From contig LNAC01000376.1 of the NCBI GenBank assembly GCA_002007465.1, forward strand, positions 1,389,086-1,453,085: 64,000 nt of DNA. Reading direction: 5' to 3'. The DNA is from Ailurus styani (Eukaryota; Chordata; Mammalia; Carnivora; Ailuridae). Shown here one piece after another: positions 12,300-20,699 of the stretch (the first letter of the stretch is position 1; each line of letters begins with the position of its first letter). The position numbers were made by a program, and so were the translations under genes. The notes under the pieces are model-generated. The model searched no databases. It saw only the letters and a list, made by a program, of their open reading frames with translations, and was not told the DNA's origin.

Positions 12300-13605
12300 T
12301 ATTCTCAGTGAAAAACTCTAGACATATTTCCCCTTCATCTGACAGATTTTGTCAGTAAAAGAAAACTGTGAATAAATGTCAAAACAATTTTGTTTCAATT
12401 TTACTTAAACATATGAGGAAATAAAAAGAGCATTTTTAAAAATCAGACTTTTTGACACGAAATTATAAATTACAAATCAAGCTCTGCTATTAATTCACAA
12501 TGGTAGGAAATCAGCTTGGAGCTTCATCTATGTTTTACTTTTAAAGGTTTAATTTGCATATTTTGTAGCCCTATTCCTCTACAATATAATGGTATATTTT
12601 TTACTCTCTAAAGTTAAGCAGTCAAATTGCTTAATTTTTTAAATGGCTGCATTTTATAAACTTTAAAGAATTTATAGTTGTCATTTTAATTTCTATTTTT
12701 TTGCTTAATATAATTCACTTAGTAAAAATTATTTTTTTAGTAAAAATTACTTTTATTTCAAAATGGTGGCAGTCTAGTTTTCCAAACTAAGAACTTAAAT
12801 AACTTAAGTGAAAGGAGAATAGAAGCGTAATGTCAAATATATGATTTTGAATTCCGGGTCTAGAATTATGAAGAGCTAACTTATGCAAATGTCTGATTCT
12901 TCGTCCCTTACTGGGACGAATAATTCAATCACTATATGTTTAAAAAACATTGTTACAACTTCTTACCTAACTTATGATGCTTCGTAGCTACAATTAAAAT
13001 CCCAAATCTCAATCTCTGTTAAAGATAAAGCTATTGTATCACATTCATTCACATTATCCATCAAGCAATCAACATTTATCGAGAACCAGTACATGTATGG
13101 GTCAAACTTAAATTTAAGGTCCTGAGGTGTAAATGGTCTTTATTTCAGGTCTCCCTATAGCAAAGTTGAAATAGTAAAAATATTGCTTAGATCCCATCAT
13201 CACCTCCTACAAATACCCTTCATTTGTGCCATCCTCCATCCTGTTCTACATATTCTTGCCTGAGTTCAGGGGACATTTATTGCATATTGGCTACTCAGTA
13301 CCTTTCCCCCTTTCTATTTTCAACAGACCCCCAATTATTTTTTGGTAGGAGTTCAACCCCACCCTCACTGTGAGGAGTTTTGGAAGGAGATGGTTTTGAA
13401 GCAAAGTTCTCTGCTCTCTAACTAAGAGATGGGTGTGTGACCCAAGCAAGGTCAACTGGACTCCCATTTCTAGGACTTTGTATTCTGGACAGTTAAACAG
13501 TACGCAGAAAAGAGAGGATCGCAAAGACAGCCCAGAGTAGGTACTATGAACCAGATGCCCAGACATACTCAGTTAGCTTTTCTTTTTCTAGGCCTTTTCC
13601 CACTG
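12300..13605. other. Intronic sequence, one hairpin, otherwise nothing recognised
   Basis: AT-rich intron sequence. The only structure noted is an inverted repeat at 12896-12924. The stretch just before 13610 may already be decayed L2. Confidence 0.55.
12896..12924. repeat. Short inverted repeat (hairpin)
   Basis: Arms ttcgtccc (12900-12907) and gggacgaa (12913-12920) pair perfectly around a 5-nt loop. Allowing one mismatch, the stem extends to 12 bp (12896-12907 with 12913-12924). It is CpG-containing in an otherwise AT-rich setting. No associated gene is visible. Confidence 0.7.
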
Positions 13606-13905
13606 CCTTCATGCTAGTTCCAGTACATTTACTTTCTGCTCGATTTAATTAGAGGATGTTTTCTGTTGCTTATATCCAGAAAACCCTATTGATAGTCATC
13701 AAACTACATCTGATGATTTTACCTTTTTGTTTAAAATACTTCAAGCATTGTCACTGCTTGCAGGCCATAATCAAGACTCCTTGTCCTAGTAAGGGAAGAT
13801 CTCCATTTCGTAGCCCCATTCCTCTCTATTCAACTTCGTCAATTTCTTCCCCACCTCTTAATTTCAGCCATATGGAATCACAATTGATATAACACACTAC
13901 ATTGT

Positions 13906-14100
13906 TTTCCACCTCAGCAAAAAGTAGAGTTTGTTTCTTCTGCCTGAATCACCTTTCCGTTTTATCTACCTGATTATTTCCAACTTGTTCTTTTTTTTTT
14001 TTTTTTTTTTTTNTTTCCACCTCAGCAAAAAGTAGAGTTTGTTTCTTCTGCCTGAATCACCTTTCCGTTTTATCTACCTGATTATTTCCAACTTGTTCTT
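13906..14100. repeat. About 85-bp tandem duplication around an N (likely assembly artefact)
   Basis: The sequence starting 'tttccacctcagcaaaaag' at 13906 is repeated almost base for base from 14014, offset about 108 bp. The first copy runs into a long T-run and one N (14013); the second runs into another T-run (about 14099-14113) that leads into the L1. The most economical reading is one genomic copy whose poly(T) could not be assembled, leaving overlapping contig ends joined by an N. Confidence 0.8.
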
Positions 14101-14250
14101 TTTTTTTTTTTTTATTCTTTGCCCCAGGGGTACAGGTCTGTGAATCATCAGGCTTACATCTTTCACAGCATTCACCAAAGCACAAACCCTCCCCAATGTC
14201 CATAACCCATCCACCATATCCCTACCCTCCCACCCCCCAGTAACCCTCAG
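14101..14250 (-). mobile_element. 5'-truncated L1 3' end
   Basis: Poly(T) followed by 'ggggtacaggtctgtgaatc' and 'ccctaccctcccaccccc' is the carnivore L1 3' UTR in minus orientation. Target-site duplication 'tttccaacttgttcttt' occurs just before and into the T-run (from about 14085) and again at 14251-14267. Only about 135 bp of L1 is present. Confidence 0.8.
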
Positions 14251-14389
14251 TTTCCAACTTGTTCTTTAATACTTGGCTTAAGTTTTAGCTTCTTCAAGAA
14301 AATTTTCCTGACCTCCATTTTCTTTCATGGCTTAGTCAGGTGTCCTCTTCATGAAGTAAGGCCCTAGAGCATCCCCTAAACATGTCCAG

Positions 14390-14597
14390 GGAGGGAGAAA
14401 CCTGCAGTGGGGACCCTGGAATCAGACTGTATGAGTTCAAATTCCACTGCTGTCTCTTTACTACTTGACCTTGGGCAGGTTATTTAACCTCACTGTGCTT
14501 TAGTATCAATCCTACAGTGTTGTGAGCATTAAGTAATGCATGTGAAGTACATAAAAGTGAGTAGCATATAATTAGTGTTAAATATATACTAGGTATT
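14390..14597 (+). mobile_element. MIR (tRNA-derived SINE)
   Basis: Follows the MIR consensus: 'ctggaatcagactgtatgag' then 'ttcaaattccactgctgtct', 'cttgaccttgggcaggttat', 'ttaacctcactgtgctttag' and 'gttgtgagcattaagtaatg'. Its 3' side is cut at 14598 by the 5S retropseudogene, and the flanking intron resumes after 14720. Confidence 0.85.
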
Positions 14598-14615
14598 ATC
14601 CTGTAATTTATTTCT
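14598..14615. repeat. Target-site duplication, left copy
   Basis: 'atcctgtaatttatttct' is repeated exactly at 14703-14720, on the other side of the 5S insert. Confidence 0.9.
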
Positions 14616-14702
14616 CCCATCCAAGTACTAACCAGGCCCTACCCTGCTAAGCTTCCGAGATCGGACGAGATCGGGCGCGTTCAGGGTGGTATGGCCGTAG
14701 AC
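14616..14702 (-). pseudogene. RN5S: 5S rRNA retropseudogene, 3'-truncated, no A tail
   Basis: On the minus strand the sequence starts GTCTACGGCCATACCACCCT at 14702 and follows mammalian 5S rRNA for 87 nt, to CTTGGATGGG. I count about three differences from the recalled consensus (one each in the GATCTCGTCTGATC, AGCTAAGC and GGGTCGGG segments). The last roughly 32 nt, including part of box C of the internal promoter, are missing, so transcription by Pol III is unlikely. An exact 18-bp direct repeat flanks it, showing insertion by reverse transcription. There is no poly(A), placing it in the tailless class. Confidence 0.92.
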
Positions 14703-14720
14703 ATCCTGTAATTTATTTCT

Positions 14721-15185
14721 ATTAGTGCTATCATTGCTTTTTTCCTTCACCTGCTTTAATCTGTGCATTGCTATCTTGTCCAACTCTGTACTTCCTAGGC
14801 ATTTAGTAGTAGCTCAATAAAAATAATAAAAATTTGTTAAATGAACATATGAATAAATAGGCACTGATAGTGTTTTGCAGTTAATAAAGTCCTTTTGGAA
14901 TAGTACCTCATTTCTCACACTTCAAATATTAAAGTTAGACTTGTTTTATTTAAAACTTTACATAGAGAAAAATGTTTATCCCCTGATATTGTAATAAATA
15001 CTCCCCAAACTAATCTTTTTCTTGTCCCCCCCCCACACGCACTTGTTTAATGTTTATTTAGGGTCATTTTACTGACCATTTAGTGATAGAAAGCTCTAAA
15101 AGGCAAGAACTGACAATGTCTTTATAAATCATTTTTTTTAATATGGGGGAAGAAGCAGGAAAAGCACTCCGCTATTCATCAAAGG
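14721..15185. other. Intronic sequence, nothing firmly recognised
   Basis: The start (14740-14850, ending 'agtagctcaataaaaataat') resembles the 3' end of an L2/MIR-type element. The rest is unassigned AT-rich intron. Confidence 0.45.
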
Positions 15186-15495
15186 AAGGGAGATTTTACA
15201 TATATTAATACTTATATGTATATCTCTCTCTATATATGACATATATATAACTCTATCTCATATATAACATTTAAAATATATAAAATTAAAAATTCAAAGA
15301 ATTGCATGTGTATCTATGATACACACACATGTATATATATGAGATAGACTCATCATCTCTTGCTTACTTGCTTTCAGTAAGCAAGGCAGGGTGGGAAGCA
15401 TACAATACATACAATGCCATATATATATAATTTATATAAATAAATTTATAAATAAATTTATATAAATAAATTATACATATATAAAATTTAAAAAT
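15186..15495. repeat. AT-rich microsatellite-like block with an embedded short duplication
   Basis: Runs of (TA)n, (TC)n and repeated 'aaataaatttata' units over about 300 bp. At 15371-15401 a non-AT segment 'ctttcagtaagcaaggcag' plus about 12 more bases nearly copies 15895-15926 in the neighbouring MIR. CTTGCTTAC (15359-15367) and GTAAGCAAG (15377-15385) form a 9-bp perfect stem here. Confidence 0.75.
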
Positions 15496-15885
15496 TCCTC
15501 ACTTTCTGTGACCCTGTGACCCTAGGCATGGCACTTGAATTTCTCCTCTGAATTAATTTTGTATCCATCTTTAAGACTATAACTTTGAAGAGGCATCAAA
15601 TTAGTAGTCATTTCTGAAAAAGACAACCTTATTTTTCTGAACACTACTGAGCAGGTAGATTCTAAAGCAGACCCTAAAGGCTAGGATCACAAAGGAATGT
15701 GGACTTTCTCTTCCCCTCTAATACCCAGTGGTTTTTACAGGAGGCCATAATGCCAGTGGCACAATGGGGTGTAGATGTAGAAACAAGCTCTTATTTTCAT
15801 GCAATATTATTATATGACAAAGAATTTACACGGTATAAATGCTGTGAGCAAGCAGACTTAAAATCAAATATTAATTACTAACATT

Positions 15886-16110
15886 AGTTAAGTACTTTCA
15901 GTAAGCAAGGCAGAATGGGAAAGCATTTTTCCTGTACTACCTAATGTAATCCTCATGACAACCTATAAGGCAAATATGGTATCATCATAAACATTGTGGT
16001 TCAGGGAGGTTGAGTAACGCACCAAAGGTCTCCAACTGCAAGAGAGGAGCCAAGCTTCAACCCAGACCATCTAACTCCAAAGCCCTTGCTTTAAACATTG
16101 CAACATATTG
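15886..16110 (-). mobile_element. MIR
   Basis: Antisense MIR: 'ctaatgtaatcctcatgaca', 'ggttcagggaggttgagtaa', 'caacccagaccatctaactc', 'caaagcccttgctttaaaca'. Diverged as expected for this old family. Confidence 0.8.
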
Positions 16111-16119
16111 TTTCCTCTG

Positions 16120-17564
16120 GTTAGTAATAGTCTTGGAAGTATTAGTATAGCTTGATATGATACTGTGTAAGAACATAATCTCTTATTTCTGCATGTATCG
16201 GTGCAGTGAAATTGTAAATGCTTAGCACTGTGTCTGGCATAGACTGTATATATAAAAGCATATATATCACCAAATGGTAGCCACATTTACATTAATACTG
16301 GCAAGCATGTATGTAGTAAGAATACTTAGGTTTAGAAACCAAACAGACTTGGATTTGAATTTTTGCTCTGCTACTTACTAGGAGTATAACATCTCAGTGG
16401 CTTGTGCTGAAGAATGTACCTACTAATACTTGTTCTAAAGAAGCAGTGAAACAAATTATACATATTTAAATAAAAGTTACGTATCTTTATATACACGCAT
16501 GTCCATTACTATGTGGTGAATATGAATGTGAGCCCGTGAATCCTGTGCCCAGAAAAGGAAACCAAGATCCAGAGAATGAGTTGATCATAATCACTGTCAT
16601 GTGCAAATGACAAAGAACACTTAATTCTTATCTCCTGAGTCTCAAATCAAGGTACTTTAAATGCAGATTGCTTACTAACTACTTATGTTTATTCCTATTG
16701 AATTGCTAAAGTTCATTTTACAAAGGAATCTGTCTGCCTTACTCCTGCTTTTTTAAAAAAGTAGTTCTGTAACAACTAAATCCCTTCAATGCAATTTATT
16801 ACCTCTGTAGAAAAGATCTGAAAATCATTTACCAGTGAAATAACTACAGCACATAAATATTTCAAAACTGTTTTGCTTATTCATTCAGAAATATAAAAGA
16901 TACACAGTGTATTTGTTTTAGCTAGGTCAATCAGATTTATATCAATGTATTCCTGTGTTTCTAACTGATGTCATGGTTTTGCAGAATGGATTCCAAGGGC
17001 CTGATGAATGCAATCTTTATATTAAAGACATGTTTATTTGACTATATCATTGCATAAATACCAATATTAAGATCTAAGGTATTTAAAAATGTATCATGTT
17101 TGGTACTTTTCTTTCCTAAAAATTTATAGCTAACTTTCAGTGATATTCATCATTGTAGGAGGAAAATTGGCACAGACAACTCAGAAGAGTGAATAACCAA
17201 TTCCCAGATTATTATATTTGATTCTGTAACATATTATGGCTACAGGCTGCCAAAATACAGTTTAAATGTAAATGGCTCAGTTGAACTACTTATTTGATAT
17301 TAAATAGATGTATTAAATACTAGTTGTTTAGTGAATTTAATTAAGCCAACTATAATTGGAGGGTTTATGGCTTTTCCTTGTATCATTCTGTCTTATTTTT
17401 TTCTTGATCATGTTTAGGCTACACAGAGTAGAGATAGTGTGTTGCTGACCGAGAAAAGCTGCCTAAAAACTGGTGGGAATATGGTCTAGGGAGAATGAAC
17501 TGACATGTGGACAATCTTGACTCTAATGAAAAATCTCAACCAGGTTTTATCTTTTTCCCCATAC
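16120..17564. other. Intron flanking exon 51 on its 3' side
   Basis: AT-rich sequence. A short MIR-like piece (16325-16400, 'acagacttggatttgaattt') is the only repeat I can suggest. From about 17100 to the donor the sequence looks non-repetitive, as is usual next to a conserved exon. Confidence 0.55.
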
Positions 17565-17797
17565 CTTCTGCTTGATGATCATCTCGTTGATGTCTTCAAG
17601 ATCACCCACCATCACCCTCTGTGATTTTATAACTCGGTCAAGCAGAGACAGCCAGTCGGTAAGTTCTGTCCAAGCTCGGTTGAAATCTGCCAGAGCAGGT
17701 ACCTCCAACAGCAAGGAAGATGGCATTTCTAGTTTGGAGATGGCAGTTTCCTTGGTAACCGCGGGTTGTGTCACCAGAGTAACAGTCTGACTGGGAG
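17565..17797 (-). CDS. DMD: Dystrophin (DMD) exon 51
   Basis: Dystrophin links cortical actin to the dystroglycan complex at the muscle membrane. This 233-bp exon has the human exon 51 length. Its acceptor AG is at 17798-17799 (plus-strand ct) and its donor GTATGG starts at 17564. Joined to exon 50 the frame reads GA-PPSQTVTLVTQ, then KLEMPSSLLLE (proline-rich hinge 3), then VPALADFNRAWTELTDWLSL and KSQRVMVGDLEDINEMIIKQ (helix A and start of helix B of spectrin-like repeat 20). The frame is open throughout, entering in phase 1 and ending on a full codon. Against the recalled human protein I see V to A in QPVV, M to L in SSLMLE, and Q to R in LLDQVIK. Skipping this exon is the basis of known therapies for human DMD deletions. 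Confidence 0.99.
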
Positions 17798-17870
17798 CTA
17801 ATTTTTTTTTTTCAAAAAAGGAAAAAAAGAAAAAAGAAAGAAAAATTAGAAACACAACCAAAGAAGCCAA
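17798..17870 (-). promoter_or_regulatory. Exon 51 3' splice site and polypyrimidine tract
   Basis: Read on the minus strand, a candidate branch sequence ttctaat is followed by a long T/C tract and then G, eleven A, TT and the AG acceptor. The pyrimidine tract is thus separated from the AG by a purine run, which makes the acceptor look weak by standard rules. The recalled human site has a similar A-rich spacer. Confidence 0.75.
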
Positions 17871-17885
17871 TTTCAGTAACAACAG

Positions 17886-17935
17886 AACAAGCTTAACTAA
17901 AGTACAACAAAACAAGCTTAACTAAAGTACAACAA
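17886..17935. repeat. 25-bp perfect tandem duplication upstream of exon 51
   Basis: The unit 'aacaagcttaactaaagtac' plus 'aacaa' occurs at 17886-17910 and 17911-17935 without mismatch, about 90-140 nt upstream of the exon 51 acceptor in the direction of transcription. Confidence 0.95.
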
Positions 17936-18151
17936 TTTGAGCCAAAGTATTATTTATTATAAGTTTTTCTCCAACAATGTGAATATTTTACACAGTACTA
18001 CATGATAGGACAATTCAAGGACTCACGCTTTTCATTAGTACACATTTAACAATCTTTCAAAATGATTTTGCTTATTCTAATGGTGGGACAATTAATTTAA
18101 TTTAAATGGTCCTTCTCAAATAACACTTATATAGACTGTGGAACTGGTAAA

Positions 18152-18369
18152 GAAAAAAGTATTCAGGGCACCTGGGTGGCTCAGTGGGTTAAAGCCTCTG
18201 CTTTCGGCTCAGGTCATGATCTCAGGGTCCTGGGATCGAGGCCCACATCATTGGGCTCCCTGCCTGCTTCCTCCTCTCTCTGCCTGCCTCTCTGCCTACT
18301 TACAATCTCTCTCTGTCAAATAAATAAAATCTTAAAAAAAAAAAGAAAAAAAAGGAAAAAAGTATTCAG
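18152..18369 (+). mobile_element. SINEC with 15-bp target-site duplication
   Basis: SINE body 18167-18354: head 'gggcacctgggtggctcagt', CT-rich middle, tail with 'aaataaaatctt' then a GA-interrupted A tail. Flanked by 'gaaaaaagtattcag' at 18152-18166 and 18355-18369. Antisense to DMD. Confidence 0.95.
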
Positions 18370-20590
18370 ACTTTACCAGGTGAGAAAGTTTTACCTATTT
18401 TTTTCTCATTCAAGATAAAAAAAAAAGCAAAAGTCAAGTTTGGATAGACTTTATTTCCTTGACTAGGAAGTAAATTACCTTGGAGGTGGACCCTAGGGAA
18501 ATCAAAGCCAATGAAATGTTTTTGTCTTTGCTCAGTATTTTATATTGGGAATAGTTTCTCATATTTTTTTCCTTTTCTTTCAGACTCTTCATAAAGTGAC
18601 TGGCGGTGGAGAAAACCCAAACTACATTATTGTTGGAAAATCAGACCTAAAAAAGTTTTTCTACTTGGATATGGAACACTATTTCCAGGTTATTAAGAAG
18701 TATTAAATAAATATTAATACTGTGGAACACTATAGTATAAGATGGCACATGGCAATTGTTAAGATCTAAAGTTCCTGAGTAAAAACACCTAGGAGAGAAT
18801 CCTTCTCTCTGTCCCAGGAGCTCTGTGACCTTTGTTATGTTACTTAACCTCTCTAAGCTTTCAGCTTTTCTCCTCAGCAAAGGAGGGACAATAACAGAGT
18901 GAATGTTATAGGGTCAGTTGTGTGGATTCCATGACTAATACATGAAATGTACACAGAACAATGCCAGAAAATAACAAAAATATTAGCACAGTTTCTGACA
19001 CTGGTAGGTAATAATGTTAGGTATCACTATTTTTATAAATACCTGATAAAAAAAGAAATACAGTGATGAATGAATATAATGAGAAGTGGGAGATAAGGGG
19101 TAGAAATACATGAAATATTTGGGAAAAACTCAAAGGTCTGTGTGTGGCCCTTTACTTACTAAAGGGGGCCGAGCTTGCCAGTGTGAATTGATATTAAATA
19201 CCAACAAATAGCTGGGTAATGGAAGGTGAGTAGTGAGGGGAATGGAACGCCTCATCTGGTTTAAAGTCCAGAGTCTCTGAAGCCTACCACATCTAGGAGA
19301 TCAGTAGCAAAGAAATAGTGGACTACATAGTTTAGATGGCAAGCTTTGAGAGAAAGCTGCAAAGGACATCTCGACGGGAGACCTGAGAGCTGACAAGAAG
19401 GGATATGTTCTAGGAACACGAGAAAAGTGTACCATGTGGGAATTCCATTCTGAGGGGGCCATAAATAACTTTTCATGGTTGTATTACTTTCTACACTTTT
19501 AAGGCTGTCTTTTTGTGAGAGAAGATGATGAGGGAAATGGAAGGATGCCTCCTCTCTCTCAAGATTCTCAGGGACAAGGCTGGGAGAAATAATCTTGAAC
19601 AAGGCAAAAAGAAAGAAAAAAGGTAGAGTGTCAGAGTAAAAACTAATGCCAAGAAGTAGTGACTGAAAAACAATGATACTGAGAAGAAAAAGATGAAACA
19701 GTTTCTTGAACCTCTCTCACTACTGTGAGGCTCTTTCTAGAAAGAATGACATAAAATCTGCAGCAGAAATAGCATCTTGTGATCCAACACTCCTACTAGG
19801 AAGCATGGGGGCCAACAGGATCTAAAAATCTTAAAAGGGATTCCAAGAGAGGAGCCGAAACCCTGAAGAGGATGTATGGGTGAGGATAGAAAAAATAGCT
19901 AAATTAAAACATCACTGTGAGACCTAACTGCTGAATGCCTGGCTGATTAGAAAACATGGAAAAATTGTTCTTAAAATAGACACAAAACAGATACTGAGGT
20001 AACACAGTAATTTCGGGTGATTTCAAAGTTCTATTAAGTGTCAGACAATGTTTTCTTTTCTTTTATTAAGCTTGACTTATCGAAAATTTGACCCTCAAAA
20101 GAAAGCAGGAAGATTTTTTTTTCTTTAAATTTACTTCTGACCAACAAAGAAGTGCTTAATGAAGTTGAAATGGTCATGTCATCTTAAATTTCAATACAGT
20201 GAAAGATGAGAATACAGAGAATTTTTATCAGATTTCAACTGTTTTGAAAGAAGTTTATTGCAAAGAAAGGCTGGGGCCAGAGAATAAACAACAGAGAATG
20301 ATTGAAGAGGACTAAAAAAGTACCAACAAATGACATCAGAATGACAATAGCACAAAGTTCTCCAATGAGGAAAAAGAAACAAGTAGCACCAAGTACAAAG
20401 TCCGCTGAAACAGATTTACAAGGAGACTGAAAGTTCAGCAAGGTAGCCATGGGTGCACCCAGTCATGCGCAGGCGATCTAATTTATGGACCAGTCAGGCC
20501 CTCCATTGCTGGTCTCCTCTCCGCCAGCACTCACCTCAGAGGTGAAAACACCTCTAAAGCGGTGGGAAAGGGAGGGGAGTGCCAGGTACC
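18370..20590. other. Intron 50, mostly unassigned
   Basis: A plus-strand MIR-like segment lies at about 18785-18990 ('ctctgtgacctttgttatgt', 'ttaacctctctaagctttca'). The remainder is AT-rich with short purine-rich stretches. A minus-strand open frame of 71 codons at 20235-20450 is hydrophobic but matches nothing I recognise, and the 'gcaataaacttctttc' on its 3' side hints at a possible unidentified retrocopy. Confidence 0.45.
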
Positions 20591-20690
20591 TTTTGCTCAC
20601 TGCTCTAGCTCCTACACCTTGCAAAGGTACTGGAATACAGTAGTTACTCAACTGATGTCCTCTGAATAAATGAATGAATCTAAAAAATAA
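20590..20690 (+). mobile_element. L2 3' end fragment
   Basis: 'ggaatacagtagttactcaa' followed by 'gaataaatgaatgaatc' resembles the L2 3' terminus. Short and diverged. Confidence 0.45.
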
Positions 20691-20699
20691 ATCCATGGA

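Larger units (their letters stand above)
13610..14375 (+). mobile_element. L2 LINE remnant, interrupted by an L1 piece
   Basis: The sequence has the decayed feel of the L2 ORF2 C-terminus and 3' end, with 'ttttcctgacctccattttc' near 14305 resembling the L2 'CCTTCCCTGACC' motif. It is split by the L1 fragment at about 14101-14250. The target-site repeat of that L1 lies in L2 sequence on both sides. Confidence 0.5.
1..17564 (-). other. DMD: DMD intron 51, 5' part (partial)
   Basis: Everything below the exon 51 donor (GTATGG, complement of 17559-17564) is intron 51 of the minus-strand dystrophin gene. Exon 52 is not in the window, which fits the tens-of-kb length of this intron in other mammals. 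The sequence is AT-rich, has no conserved coding frame, and is dominated by L1 pieces, a RAB20 retrocopy fragment, MIR/L2 remnants and a 5S retropseudogene, described separately. Confidence 0.93.

Noticed and set aside
12067..12358. Open frames rich in Ser/Pro or Glu/Arg
   Set aside because: Products of the polypyrimidine tract.
17886..17935. Direct repeats considered as a CRISPR-like array
   Set aside because: Only two adjacent units without spacers, in a mammalian intron.
18167..18240. tRNA-like start of SINEs as tRNA genes
   Set aside because: The heads are tRNA-Lys-derived SINE promoters; none folds as an intact tRNA with a proper acceptor stem and CCA context.
20235..20450. Hydrophobic 71-codon minus-strand frame with a nearby AATAAA, possible retrocopy of a small membrane protein
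   Set aside because: I could not match it to any protein I know, and found no A tail or target-site repeat. A translated search of 20150-20600 would decide.
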